Shown: one piece after another, positions 54,242-63,256 of the stretch
Layout: every line of letters starts with the position of its first letter
Position numbering within the stretch: position 1 is the stretch's first letter
From: Ectopseudomonas composti
Lineage (GTDB): Bacteria; Pseudomonadota; Gammaproteobacteria; Pseudomonadales; Pseudomonadaceae
Direction: 5' to 3'
NCBI RefSeq assembly: GCF_900115475.1
Contig: NZ_FOWP01000012.1
Span: 107,474 to 171,473 of the forward strand
Length of the DNA: 64,000 nt
Notes under the pieces: generated by a model
Told to the model about the DNA's origin: nothing
The model's database searches: none
Seen by the model: only the letters and a program-made list of their open reading frames with translations
Position numbers and translations under genes: made by a program

Positions 54242-55561
54242 TCACAGCAGCATAGCGGCGGCCCAACCGAACGCCAGCAGCGGCAGGTTGTAGTGCAGGA
54301 AGGTGGGCACGACGCTGTCCCAGATATGGTTGTGCTGACCGTCGGCGTTCAAACCCGAGGTTGGCCCCAGTGTCGAGTCCGAAGCCGGCGAGCCGGCGTC
54401 GCCCAGAGCACCGGCAGTGCCGACGATGCAGACTATAGCCAGCGGGCTGAAGCCCAGTTGCACGCCCAGCGGCACGAAGATCGCGGCGATGATCGGGATG
54501 GTCGAAAAGGAAGAACCGATACCCATGGTCACCAGCAGCCCGACCAGCAACATCAGCAGCGCACCGACCGCCTTGTTGTGACCGATCAGCTCAGCCGAGC
54601 TGTCCACCAGCGCCTTCACTTCACCCGTGGTCTTCATCACCTCGGCGAAGCCGGCAGCGGCGATCATGATGAAGCCGATCATGGCCATCATCTTCATGCC
54701 TTCGGTGAACAGGTCGTCCGCCTCTTTCCAGCGCACCACGCCGGACACCGAGAAGATCACGAAGCCGACCAGCGCACCGATGATCATCGAGTCCAGCCAC
54801 AACTGCACGACGAACGCGGCGGCGATGGCAAGCCCTGCCACCAGCAGACTCAACGGGTTGTATTGCACGTCCACGCGCTCGGCCTGCGCGACCTTCTCCA
54901 GGTCATAGACACGCTTGCCGCGGTAGCTGAACAGCACCGCGACGAGCAGGCCGAAGAGCATGCCCAGTGCCGGGATCGCCATGGCCTGGGTGATGCTGAT
55001 ACCCGTGACGTCGACACCGGACTTGGCCACGTTGGCCAGCAGAATCTCGTTGAGGAAGATGCCGCCAAATCCTACCGGCAGGAACATGTACGGCGTGATC
55101 AGGCCGAAGGTCAGCACGCAGGCGATCAACCGGCGGTCCAACTGCAACTTGCTCAACACATAGAGCAGCGGCGGCACCAGCAGCGGAATGAAGGCGATGT
55201 GGATCGGCACCAGGTTCTGCGAGGAGATCGCGACCACCAGCAACAGCGCGATCAGTAGCCATTTCAGCACACCACCGGCACCAGCCTGCTGCTTGTCAAC
55301 CAGCGCCAGGGCTTTGTCCGCCAGGGCATGGGCGAGGCCCGACTTGGCGATGGCCACCGCAAAGGCGCCGAGCAGTGCATAGGACAACGCCACCGTCGCC
55401 CCGCCGCCGAGCCCCTGGTTGAACGCCTGCAGCGTGCCCTCGACACCCAGGCCACCGAGCAGGCCACCGGCCAGCGCCCCGACGATCAGCGCCACGACCA
55501 CGTGTACGCGACAAAGACTGAGGGCCAGCATGATGCCGACCGCGGCGATTACAGCGTTCAT
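54242..55561 (-). CDS. Na+/H+ antiporter family transporter (NhaC-like)
   Basis: 439 residues from the ATG at 55561, about eleven to twelve helices. Family segments include the N-terminal VGIMLALSLCRVHVVVALIVGALAGGLLGG, GGGATVALSYALLGAFAVAIAKSG and, near the end, GTAGALGDAGSPASDSTLGPTSGLNADGQHNHIWD. Its gene lies between two chemoreceptor genes, as PA2653 does in P. aeruginosa between ctpM and tlpQ. The true substrate may be an organic acid or amino acid exchanged with cation; sequence alone does not decide. Confidence 0.85.
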   Translation of the reverse strand: MNAVIAAVGIMLALSLCRVHVVVALIVGALAGGLLGGLGVEGTLQAFNQGLGGGATVALSYALLGAFAVAIAKSGLAHALADKALALVDKQQAGAGGVLKWLLIALLLVVAISSQNLVPIHIAFIPLLVPPLLYVLSKLQLDRRLIACVLTFGLITPYMFLPVGFGGIFLNEILLANVAKSGVDVTGISITQAMAIPALGMLFGLLVAVLFSYRGKRVYDLEKVAQAERVDVQYNPLSLLVAGLAIAAAFVVQLWLDSMIIGALVGFVIFSVSGVVRWKEADDLFTEGMKMMAMIGFIMIAAAGFAEVMKTTGEVKALVDSSAELIGHNKAVGALLMLLVGLLVTMGIGSSFSTIPIIAAIFVPLGVQLGFSPLAIVCIVGTAGALGDAGSPASDSTLGPTSGLNADGQHNHIWDSVVPTFLHYNLPLLAFGWAAAMLL

Positions 55562-55761
55562 AGAGCGTTCCACCTGCAAGCGTGCCGGCAAGGCCGGCGC
55601 AAAAAGCCGCGTACTCTGCCGGATGCGAACTATCCTGTCAAAATGAGCAGGCGTTCAGAATATAAAGCAAAGCGTGCATAATTCAGACCGAAATCCGCAT
55701 CTGTCAAGAAAGCGGGCCGCACACCGATAACCGTACTAGTCCATGTAGAAAGGAACGCACC

Positions 55762-57906
55762 ATGCTGTTCAGCCGTCTTTCGATCCAGTGGAAGATCACC
55801 CTGCTCGCCGGCCTGTGCCTGCTCGCCATCGTCACCTTGCTGGTGAGCGCCTCACAGTACCAATCCAGCCGCAGCGCCAGCCTGGTGCGCGAGGCCAGTT
55901 CCGGCATGCTGGAGGAAAGCGCCAAACTGCGCCTGAAAGCACGCGGCGAGCTGCAGGCGATCCGCATCCAGCGCTACTTCATGGACGCCTACCAGTACGG
56001 CAAGGGATTTTCCCGGCAAATCCTGTTCCTGCGTGAACAGGCGGAAAAACGCTTTCTCGACGCGTTCGACCTGCGCGAAGACCTGACCCGCCAGGTGCGC
56101 AGCAGCCTGGAAGCCAACCCTGCCCTGCTTGGCCTGTACCTGGTGTTCGAGCCCAATGCGTTGGATGGCAAGGACGAACTCTTCGCCGATCAGCCCGATC
56201 TAGGCAGCAACGAGGCCGGCCGCTTCGCGCTGTACTGGGCGCAACCCACGGTCGGTCAGCTGGAAGCCGAGGCGATGACCGAGAAACTGCTCGGCGACAC
56301 CACGCCAGGCGACAACGGTGTGGCCTATAACGCCTGGTACACCTGCCCGCGCGAAACCCGTCAGGCCTGCGTGCTGGAGCCCTACTACGACGAAGTCGGC
56401 GGGCAGAAGACGCTGATGACCAGCATCGCCTTCCCCCTGGAGCTCGACGGCAAGATCATCGGCGTGATGGGTGTGGATATCAGCCTGGCCAGCCTGCAGC
56501 AGATCAGCCAGGAGGCCAATCGCGAGCTGTACGACGGCCAGGGCCATATCAGCATCTTCAGCCCCGGCGCGCTGCTTGCGGGCAATAGCCGCGACGGCAG
56601 CCTGCTGAGCCAACCGGTCGAACGTGCCTTTCCCGAGAACGCCAGCGAACTGCGCGGGCTGATCCAGAGCGGCAGCGACGCCGAGTTGCGCCACGGTGAC
56701 ATGCTCCGCGAACTCAGCCCGTTCAAACCGATCCCCGAGGCCAAGCCCTGGTCAGTGCTGCTCGAAGTGCCTCAGCAAGTCTTGCTCGAGCGCGCCATCA
56801 AGCTGGGCGCACAGCTCGATGCCAACCGCGCCAGTGACAGCCTGGTCGCCCTGCTGATGGGCCTTGTCGCGGTGATCGCCGGCCTATTATTGATGTGGCT
56901 GACCGCACGCGGCGTAACGCGGCCGATTCTCGGCGTGGCGGCCATGCTCAAGGACATCGCCAGCGGTGAAGGCGATCTAACACGCCGCCTGCAATACGCC
57001 CGGCAGGATGAGCTGGGCGAGCTGGCCGGCTGGTTCAACCGCTTCCTCGACAAGCTGCAGCCGATCATCGCTGACGTGAAGAACAGCGTGATCGACGCCC
57101 GCAGCACTGCCGATCAGTCAGCGGCTATCGCTAGCCAGACCAGCGCCGGCATGCAGCAGCAGTATCGCGAGGTGGATCAGGTGGCGACCGCCTTCCAGGA
57201 AATGAGCGCCACCGCTCAGGATGTCGCGCACAACGCAGCGCAGGCCGCAGAAGCCGCACGCAATGCCGACCAGGCCAGCCGCGAAGGCCTGCAAGTGATT
57301 GATCGCACCACCAGCACCATCGACCTGCTGGCCAACGAAATGAACGTGGCCATGCAGGAAGTCGAAGGCCTGGCCAGTAGCAGCGAACAGATCGGTTCGG
57401 TGCTCGAAGTGATTCGCTCGATTGCCGAACAGACCAACCTGCTCGCCCTCAACGCCGCCATCGAAGCCGCCCGTGCGGGTGAAGCCGGTCGCGGTTTTGC
57501 CGTGGTCGCAGACGAGGTGCGCAACCTGGCCAAACGCACTCAAGATTCGGTCGAGGAGATTCGCCAGGTGATCGAAGGCCTGCAGAGTGGCACGCGCGAA
57601 GTGGTCAGCACCATGCACAGCAGCCATCGTCAGGCCCAGGGCAGCGTCGAGCAGGTACAGCAGGCCGTGGCTGCGCTGCAGCGCATCAGCCAGGCGGTCA
57701 GCACCATTACCGACATGAACCTGCAGATCGCCAGTGCCGCTGAGGAGCAGAGTTCGGTGGCCGAGGAGATCAACCGCAATGTCGCCTCGATCCGCGACGT
57801 CACCGAGGCCATCACCGCGCAGGCCGACGAGTCGGCGCAGGTGAGCCAGAACCTCAACCGCCTGGCCAATCACCAGCAAAGCCTGATGGACCAGTTCCGC
57901 GTCTGA
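55762..57906 (+). CDS. Methyl-accepting chemotaxis protein with large dCache domain (TlpQ-like)
   Basis: 714 residues. TM1 near 12-30, a periplasmic double-Cache domain of over 300 residues (LGLYLVFEPNALDG, YYDEVGGQKTLMTSIAFPLELDGKIIGVMGVDISL), TM2 (LVALLMGLVAVIAGLLLMWL), HAMP and signalling tip EQTNLLALNAAIEAARAGEAGRGFAVVADEVRNLA. Length and synteny match PA2654 (TlpQ), which binds histamine and polyamines; the ligand here is inferred. Periplasmic Cys pair CPRETRQAC is a likely disulfide. Confidence 0.9.
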   Translation: MLFSRLSIQWKITLLAGLCLLAIVTLLVSASQYQSSRSASLVREASSGMLEESAKLRLKARGELQAIRIQRYFMDAYQYGKGFSRQILFLREQAEKRFLDAFDLREDLTRQVRSSLEANPALLGLYLVFEPNALDGKDELFADQPDLGSNEAGRFALYWAQPTVGQLEAEAMTEKLLGDTTPGDNGVAYNAWYTCPRETRQACVLEPYYDEVGGQKTLMTSIAFPLELDGKIIGVMGVDISLASLQQISQEANRELYDGQGHISIFSPGALLAGNSRDGSLLSQPVERAFPENASELRGLIQSGSDAELRHGDMLRELSPFKPIPEAKPWSVLLEVPQQVLLERAIKLGAQLDANRASDSLVALLMGLVAVIAGLLLMWLTARGVTRPILGVAAMLKDIASGEGDLTRRLQYARQDELGELAGWFNRFLDKLQPIIADVKNSVIDARSTADQSAAIASQTSAGMQQQYREVDQVATAFQEMSATAQDVAHNAAQAAEAARNADQASREGLQVIDRTTSTIDLLANEMNVAMQEVEGLASSSEQIGSVLEVIRSIAEQTNLLALNAAIEAARAGEAGRGFAVVADEVRNLAKRTQDSVEEIRQVIEGLQSGTREVVSTMHSSHRQAQGSVEQVQQAVAALQRISQAVSTITDMNLQIASAAEEQSSVAEEINRNVASIRDVTEAITAQADESAQVSQNLNRLANHQQSLMDQFRV

Positions 57907-58050
57907 CATCGGTAGAGCGCGCCGTGCGCACCTCAAATCCGGGCCGCGCAGAGGTGAGCATGACGCCAAATCATCCTCGATCTGGCGGCGCTTCCCTTGC
58001 AGCGCAGGCAGGCAATCGCCTAGCCTGCGTTCTTTTTTGGGGGAAGCAAC

Positions 58051-58647
58051 ATGCTCAACATCGCCTTGGTCGCCGGCTCCAGCCGCAACAACAGCCAATC
58101 GGGGAAGGTCGCTCGCGTACTGCGTCAGCGCCTGATCGAGATGGGTCAAACCACCCAGGACACCAGCAGCATCATTGATCTGGGCCTGGCGCCGCTGCCG
58201 CTGTGGCCCGCTGAAGATGCCGGCCCCTGGGGCATGTACCAGCAACAACTGGCGGCCGCCGATGCGGTGGTGATCATCGCGCCGGAGTGGAATGGCATGG
58301 CCTGCCCGGCGATCAAGAACTTCTTCATCTACGCCAGCAAGGCCGAACTGGCGCACAAGCCGGGCCTGCTGGTGGGCGTGTCCTCCGGCATCGGCGGCGC
58401 CTACCCGATCAGCGAACTGCGTGCCTCCAGCTACAAGAACTGCCGCCTGTGCTACCTGCCGGAGCACCTGATCGTGCGTCAGGTCGAGAAAGTCCTGAAC
58501 GGCCCGCAGCCGGTGGATGAAGCCGAGGAGCGACTCCGCGCCCGCATCGATTACGCACTCGACGTGCTGGTGCGTTACGCCCATGCCCTGCAACCGGTGC
58601 GCACCGCAATCAGTTTCGAGAACCCGGCCTTCGCCAACGGGATGTAA
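58051..58647 (+). CDS. NADPH-dependent FMN reductase family protein
   Basis: 198 residues with a flavodoxin-like fold: ALVAGSSRNNSQSGKVARVL (phosphate loop), DLGLAPLPLW, VVIIAPEWNGMACPAIKNFF and LLVGVSSGIGGAYPISELR. The family uses NADPH to reduce FMN or quinones. It lies between the TlpQ-like gene and the Bqs operon (convergent with it). A GGGGGAAGC ribosome region precedes the ATG. Confidence 0.87.
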   Translation: MLNIALVAGSSRNNSQSGKVARVLRQRLIEMGQTTQDTSSIIDLGLAPLPLWPAEDAGPWGMYQQQLAAADAVVIIAPEWNGMACPAIKNFFIYASKAELAHKPGLLVGVSSGIGGAYPISELRASSYKNCRLCYLPEHLIVRQVEKVLNGPQPVDEAEERLRARIDYALDVLVRYAHALQPVRTAISFENPAFANGM

Positions 58648-58668
58648 GGGATCGTCTTGCACGCCCCG

Positions 58669-58741
58669 TAGGTGGGTTAGCGGCGCGAAACACTGCGCTT
58701 GCAGATGCCAGCGACTTTATCGTGCCGCGTAACCCACCAGG
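58669..58741. repeat. Imperfect palindromic intergenic repeat
   Basis: GGTGGGTTA-GCGGCGCG ... CGTGCCGCG-TAACCCACC: arms at 58671-58688 and 58720-58738 frame about 31 bases. It separates convergent genes and can serve as a transcript end in both directions. Confidence 0.65.
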
Positions 58742-58761
58742 CGATGGCGTGAGCCTGAGGT

Positions 58762-60075
58762 TCAACGCCGGGGCAGACTGACCATCACCCGCAGCCCACC
58801 CAGTGGGCTGTCCTGTAGTTCGATGCGACCATGCCAGGCCTCGATGATATCGCGCACGATACCGAGGCCCAAGCCGTGCCCCGCTACTTGTTCGTCTAGG
58901 CGAGTGCCGCGGCCCAGCACGTCCTCGCGGCGCTCGGCATCGATGCCGGGGCCATCATCATCGACAGCCAGGTGATAACCCTCGGCGCTCTCCTCCACCG
59001 TCAACTGCACGCGCTGATCGGCCCATTTGCAGGCGTTGTCCAGCAGGTTGCCGAGCAGCTCCAGCAAGTCTTCACGATCACGCGGCAGCATCAGACCTGG
59101 CGGCGCCTGCCAATCCAGACTCAGGCCGCGGTCATGAATCATCGACAAGGTCGCGAACAGCCCTGGCAGTTCCTGCGCGCAATCGAAGCGCGCCCCCGGC
59201 AACACCTCGCCAGCCAGACGCGCACGCCCCAGCTCGCGGCTCAAGCGCTGCTCGATCTGTTCCAACTGCTCGCGCATGGTCGCGCGCAATGCCGGATGTG
59301 CCGCCAACTCTTCTCGGCCAGCCAAGCTGATCAACACGGCCAGCGGCGTTTTCAGCGCATGCCCAAGGTTGCCCAGGGCATTACGCGAGCGCTTGAGGGT
59401 GTCCTCGGTGTGCGCCAACAGGTGGTTGATCTGCGCCACCAGCGACTCCAGCTCCTCAGGCACCTCGGCATCCAGGTCGGTACGTCGGCCCTGTTGCAGC
59501 TGTGCGATCTGCTGGCGCACCTGCTCCAGCGGACGTAGCGCGCGGCGCACAGTGTAGCGCTGGGCGATCAGGATCAGCAGCAGCGCCGCACCGCCCAGGC
59601 CAAGCCCGACCCACTGCATACGGCGAAAACTCTGCAGTATCGGCTGGTAGTCCTGCGCCACGCTGATCGACAGGTTCTCACCATAACGCCGGTAGTCGGC
59701 GCGGTAGATCAGCAACAACTGGCCTTGCGGGCCATCGCCCAGCTCGGCCTGCATGCCCGTGCCATCGGGTTTGAGCAGCTCACGATCCCACAGCGAGCGC
59801 GAACGCCAGCTGCGGTCGGAGAAGTCGATGCGAAAGTAATGCCCGGAAAATTGTCGCTGGAACGAGGGATCGAGGCGTCGCTCATCCAGCTGCAGCCCCG
59901 CCGGGCCGCGCACCAAGGCGGCCAGCAGCCCCTGCGCCTCATCGCGCAGGTCCTCTTCCAGATACGCGCGCAGGCCACGATCGAAGACCCAGAGGCTGGC
60001 CTGCGCCAGAACCAGTCCAACCAGCAACAGCGTCGCGGCCAGGCCAATCCCAAGCCGACGCTGAATGGACCTCAA
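58762..60075 (-). CDS. bqsS: Sensor histidine kinase BqsS (CarS) like
   Basis: 437 residues: TM1 (LAATLLLVGLVLAQASLWVF), periplasmic sensor about 34-155, TM2 (MQWVGLGLGGAALLLILIAQ), HAMP, the His box GNLGHALKTPLAVLISL, and the ATPase N, G1 and G2 boxes (NLLDNACKW, DDDGPGI, GHGLGLGIV). The four-gene set (two PepSY proteins, regulator, kinase) matches PA2656-PA2659, which responds to extracellular Fe(II) and Ca2+. The canonical RExxE Fe(II) motif is not evident in the periplasmic part; the closest is RELLK. The start overlaps the regulator stop by four bases. Confidence 0.85.
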   Translation of the reverse strand: MRSIQRRLGIGLAATLLLVGLVLAQASLWVFDRGLRAYLEEDLRDEAQGLLAALVRGPAGLQLDERRLDPSFQRQFSGHYFRIDFSDRSWRSRSLWDRELLKPDGTGMQAELGDGPQGQLLLIYRADYRRYGENLSISVAQDYQPILQSFRRMQWVGLGLGGAALLLILIAQRYTVRRALRPLEQVRQQIAQLQQGRRTDLDAEVPEELESLVAQINHLLAHTEDTLKRSRNALGNLGHALKTPLAVLISLAGREELAAHPALRATMREQLEQIEQRLSRELGRARLAGEVLPGARFDCAQELPGLFATLSMIHDRGLSLDWQAPPGLMLPRDREDLLELLGNLLDNACKWADQRVQLTVEESAEGYHLAVDDDGPGIDAERREDVLGRGTRLDEQVAGHGLGLGIVRDIIEAWHGRIELQDSPLGGLRVMVSLPRR

Positions 60076-60740
60076 CCCTGCTCTCCGGTAAAGCGGTAGC
60101 CCTGCCCACGACGGGTCTCGATCACGTTGCGCCCGAGCTTGCCGCGCAGGCGGTTGACGTGCACCTCGATGACATTGGAGTCACGCTCGGTCTCGCCGTC
60201 ATAGAGGTGGTCGGCGAGATGGCTCTTGGACAGGATCTGCCCCGGATGCAGCATGAAATAACGTAGCAAGCGAAACTCGGCTGCGGTCAGGTCAATAACC
60301 TCGCCACCCGAGGTCACGCACTGGCGGCTCTCGTCCAGCTGCAGACCCGCGGCTTCCAGTTGCGGCTGGTTAGCCAGGCCATGGGCGCGGCGCAACAGCG
60401 CCTGGATACGCAGGGCCAACTCCTCGGGGTGGAAGGGTTTGGTCAGGTAGTCGTCGGCGCCGGCCTTCAGTCCTTCGATGCGCTCGGCCCAGGAACCTCG
60501 CGCAGTCAGCACCAGCACCGGCGTGGCCAGTCCGCCAGCACGCCACTCCTGCAGCACCTCCAACCCCGGTTTGCCTGGCAGGCCGAGGTCGAGAATGATC
60601 AGGTCATAAGGCTCGCTGGCACCCTGATAGGCCGCGTCACGACCATCGGCCAGCCAGTCCACGGCATAGCCCTGGCGACTCAGGCTGGCGGTCAGTTCAT
60701 CGGCCAGGGGTACATGGTCTTCCACCAGCAACAGGCGCAT
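60072..60740 (-). CDS. bqsR: OmpR-family response regulator BqsR (CarR) like
   Basis: 222 residues. Receiver domain with acidic pocket (VEDH), phospho-acceptor Asp51 (IILDLGLPG) and Lys in YLTKPF; C-terminal winged helix with DLTAAEFRLLRYFMLHPGQILSKSHLADHLYD and VEVHVNRLRGKLG-type recognition helix. It pairs with the downstream kinase. A sequence matching the reported BqsR box lies upstream of the operon (61410-61425), indicating self-control. Confidence 0.88.
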   Translation of the reverse strand: MRLLLVEDHVPLADELTASLSRQGYAVDWLADGRDAAYQGASEPYDLIILDLGLPGKPGLEVLQEWRAGGLATPVLVLTARGSWAERIEGLKAGADDYLTKPFHPEELALRIQALLRRAHGLANQPQLEAAGLQLDESRQCVTSGGEVIDLTAAEFRLLRYFMLHPGQILSKSHLADHLYDGETERDSNVIEVHVNRLRGKLGRNVIETRRGQGYRFTGEQG

Positions 60741-61054
60741 CAGTCGTCTTCCTCATCCTTCAGAATAGTGCCGTTGCGGGCATCCAGTTCGAGCTCGCGC
60801 ACCACGCCCGAGGTGGTCAGAATCTCGACCTCATAGACCAGCACGCCATCCTCTTCCTCCAGCTCCGCTTCAAGCAGCGTGGAACCGGGGTAGGCATTGC
60901 CGATGTGCTGCATCAGTTGCTCGAAGGGCATGATGACCCCTTCGCGCCGCAGGCGCAGAGCCTCATCCTGATCGAGATCGCGCGCAACGCCTGGCACGCT
61001 GGCAAAACCGCATGCCAGTACCAGCAATAGCGCGGTGGTACGTCGAAACTTCAT
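60740..61054 (-). CDS. bqsQ: Small PepSY-domain periplasmic protein (BqsQ-like)
   Basis: 104 residues: signal peptide (LLLVLACGFASVPGVA), then a PepSY unit (DEALRLRREGVIMPFEQLMQHI, LLEAELEEEDGVLVYEVEILTTSGVVRELELDARNGTILKDEEDD). Its acidic tail and EEED stretch suit divalent-cation binding. It is a paralogue of the preceding gene; TGATG overlap upstream and a one-base overlap with bqsR downstream show one operon. The symbol is by position. Confidence 0.78.
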   Translation of the reverse strand: MKFRRTTALLLVLACGFASVPGVARDLDQDEALRLRREGVIMPFEQLMQHIGNAYPGSTLLEAELEEEDGVLVYEVEILTTSGVVRELELDARNGTILKDEEDD

Positions 61055-61362
61055 CAATCGTCCTGGTGGTTCTTGAGCATTTCCCCGGTGCTGGCATCCA
61101 GCTCCAGGTCCCACTGCACGCCCTGGGTATCGCGCAGCTCGATCTGATAGATATAGCGGCCGTATTCGTCTTCCAGCTCGGTTTCTTCGATGCGTGCACC
61201 CGGGTGTTGGGCCAATGCCGCCTCATTGAGCTGTTCGAAGGATTTGATGGTACCTGCATCACGCAGACGCAGGGCCTCGTCCGGACCGAGATCGCGCGCC
61301 TGGGCAATGGTAGCGGCGCTGACGAGGGTGGCAAGTGTTGCGAGGTGGATCAATCGTTTCAT
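61054..61362 (-). CDS. bqsP: Small PepSY-domain periplasmic protein (BqsP-like)
   Basis: 102 residues from the ATG at 61362: signal peptide (LIHLATLATLVSAATIAQA), then a PepSY unit (DEALRLRDAGTIKSFEQLNEAA, IEETELEDEYGRYIYQIELRDTQGVQWDLELDASTGEMLKNHQDD). First gene of the bqs operon. The longer frame to 61410 runs into the promoter and is rejected. Homologues are strongly induced together with the two-component genes in P. aeruginosa; a role in cation handling or dampening the sensor is inferred. Confidence 0.78.
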   Translation of the reverse strand: MKRLIHLATLATLVSAATIAQARDLGPDEALRLRDAGTIKSFEQLNEAALAQHPGARIEETELEDEYGRYIYQIELRDTQGVQWDLELDASTGEMLKNHQDD

Positions 61363-61409
61363 GGCTTTCTCCAGCAGTGAATCAGTGACTGCCACTCTAG
61401 GCCCAGGCA

Positions 61410-61425
61410 CTTAATTCAAGCTGAA
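61410..61425 (-). promoter_or_regulatory. Predicted BqsR box
   Basis: Leftward strand: TTCAG-N6-TTAAG. The published BqsR box is TTAAG-N6-TTAAG, so one base differs. It lies about 48 bases upstream of the first bqs start, a proper place for an activator site. Confidence 0.68.
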
Positions 61426-61504
61426 TTCACTCGCGTCATTCACCGCATGAAGTGGCTTGGCCTGCTCACCCAGCCCTCTATAATCGCCTGCTGCGAAAGG
61501 AGGC

Positions 61505-62587
61505 ATGATGAGCGCGATCCATATCAAATCCCCTGCCCTGACGATCAAGGCCGGCCCCAGGGCCTTGGCGAGAATTCGCCAGAATGGCCTGAGCCCGGCG
61601 GACGTCGGCATCCTGCCTGGCGCAGCCGGAGGACCCAAAGGCATCGGCATTCAGGGACTGGATCTCGCACTCTTTGGAGACTGGCTGCCCCGTGCGCCAC
61701 GCGAACGCGCCCTGATCGGGGCTTCCATCGGCTCCTGGCGCTTCGCCAGCGCCTGCCTGCCAGATCCGGCCGCCGGGATTCGACGACTCGGCGAGCTGTA
61801 CACCTCTCAACGCTTCGCCAAGGGCGTGAGCATGGCCGAGGTGTCGGGCAGTTGCCGGCAGATGCTCAACGAGCTGCTCGCGGATCAGGATGCTGCCATC
61901 ATCGCCAACCCGCACTATCGCCTGCACATTGTCGTGGTGAAGAGTCACGGCCTGCTGCAACACGATCATCGCGGCAAACTCAGCCTCGGCCTGTCATCGG
62001 TGATCGGTAACAACTTCCTGGCCCGCCAGCGCCTTGGCCGCCATTTCGACCGCGTGATTCTGCATGATGCGCGACAGGTGCCGCCTCTGGCACAGCTGAG
62101 CGACTTCCGCTCGCACTTCCATGCGCTGACCCCGGAAAACCTGCGCCACGCTCTGCTGGCTTCGGGCTCGATTCCCATGGTGATGGAGGCGATTCGCGAG
62201 ATTCCTGGCCTGGAGCCGGGCGCCTATCGCGATGGCGGCCTGCTCGACTATCACCTCGACCTACCCTACAGCGGCGAAGATATCGTGCTCTATCCGCACT
62301 TCACCGATCGTGTGATACCCGGCTGGTTCGACAAGAGCATGCCCTGGCGCCGTGGCGACCGCACGCGCCTGCAGGATGTACTGCTGCTGGCGCCATCACG
62401 CGACTACCTGGCGCGCCTGCCACACGGCAAACTGCCGGATCGCACCGACTTCAAACGCTACCTGGGCAATGACCAAGGACGCGAGCGCTACTGGCGCCAG
62501 GCGATGGCCGAGAGTTCGCGGCTCGGTGACGAATTTCTCGAGTTGGTCGAAAGCGGCCACCTGGCGGAACGTCTGCAACCGCTTTGA
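61505..62587 (+). CDS. Patatin-like phospholipase
   Basis: 360 residues. The oxyanion loop GAAGGPKGIGIQ (about 39-50), nucleophile Ser74 in GASIGSW, and catalytic Asp in YRDGGLLDYH (about 240) are all present, so the enzyme should be active. No signal peptide; probably cytosolic or membrane-peripheral. Divergent from the bqs operon, sharing a 142-bp promoter region with it. An ATG three bases further in (61508) is an equal start option. It is not closely similar to the long patatin at 24118. Confidence 0.85.
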   Translation: MMSAIHIKSPALTIKAGPRALARIRQNGLSPADVGILPGAAGGPKGIGIQGLDLALFGDWLPRAPRERALIGASIGSWRFASACLPDPAAGIRRLGELYTSQRFAKGVSMAEVSGSCRQMLNELLADQDAAIIANPHYRLHIVVVKSHGLLQHDHRGKLSLGLSSVIGNNFLARQRLGRHFDRVILHDARQVPPLAQLSDFRSHFHALTPENLRHALLASGSIPMVMEAIREIPGLEPGAYRDGGLLDYHLDLPYSGEDIVLYPHFTDRVIPGWFDKSMPWRRGDRTRLQDVLLLAPSRDYLARLPHGKLPDRTDFKRYLGNDQGRERYWRQAMAESSRLGDEFLELVESGHLAERLQPL

Positions 62588-62712
62588 TACGCGGGTCATG
62601 AGGTGCTGAGTCATCTCACCTGCCGACTACCGAGCCCCAGGCTCTCGGACAGACCTGATAAACTGCGCGACTCAACGCCTATCAGGCGAAATCATCACGC
62701 GAGCGCTGTTCA

Positions 62713-63069
62713 GTGGAATTGTTCAAAGAGTTCATCTTCGAGGCGGCCCATCGCCTGCCCCACGTACCGGAAGGCCACAAATGCGGCCGCCTGCATGGTC
62801 ACTCCTTTCGAGTTGCCATCTATATCGAAGGTGAAGTCGATCCCTATACCGGCTGGATTCGTGACTTCTCGGAGATCAAGGCGATCTTCAAACCGATCTA
62901 CGAGCAGCTCGACCACAACTACCTGAACGACATTCCCGGCCTGGAAAACCCCACCAGCGAAGTGCTGGCCAAGTGGATCTGGCAACAGGTCAAACCACTG
63001 CTACCAGAGCTGTCGCGCGTACGCATCCACGAAACCTGCACCAGCGGCTGCGAATATCGCGGCGATTGA
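62713..63069 (+). CDS. queD: 6-carboxy-5,6,7,8-tetrahydropterin synthase QueD
   Basis: 118 residues from a GTG start (VELFKEFIFEAAHRLPHV; read as Met). The zinc His ligands sit in AAHRLP and RLHGHSF, the catalytic Cys in HKCGRLHG, and the end HETCTSGCEYRGD is typical. It converts dihydroneopterin triphosphate to 6-carboxytetrahydropterin in queuosine biosynthesis. Length and motifs match QueD exactly. Stands alone with its own terminator. Confidence 0.94.
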   Translation: MELFKEFIFEAAHRLPHVPEGHKCGRLHGHSFRVAIYIEGEVDPYTGWIRDFSEIKAIFKPIYEQLDHNYLNDIPGLENPTSEVLAKWIWQQVKPLLPELSRVRIHETCTSGCEYRGD

Positions 63070-63088
63070 TCATCGCCCAGAAGCACCA

Positions 63089-63115
63089 AAGGCCACCTCC
63101 AAGGTGGCCTTTTTA
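63089..63115 (+). terminator. Intrinsic terminator of queD
   Basis: AAGGCCACC-TCCAA-GGTGGCCTT followed by TTTTATT, 20 bases after the queD stop. Confidence 0.9.
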
Positions 63116-63139
63116 TTGACGCCCCAAAGCGCCGCCAGC

Positions 63140-63236
63140 CCCGTAGGGTGCGCTGCATTGCCCCGTAGGGTGCGCCGTGCGCACCGAGATGCTCGCGTCA
63201 TTGGCGGTGCGCGCAGCGCACCCTACGCGAAGCGTT
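63140..63236. repeat. GTAGGGTGCGC intergenic repeat cluster
   Basis: GTAGGGTGCGC occurs at 63143 and 63165 and in inverse (GCGCACCCTAC) at 63216-63226, so the outer copies can pair. It fills the gap between queD and the rRNA operon end. Confidence 0.65.
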
Positions 63237-63256
63237 GTTTTCCAGCGCACAAAGAA

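Noticed and set aside
57118..58662. 514-codon leftward frame opposite the TlpQ-like and FMN reductase genes
   Set aside because: It is the shadow of two well-supported rightward genes and has no signal, domain or ribosome site.
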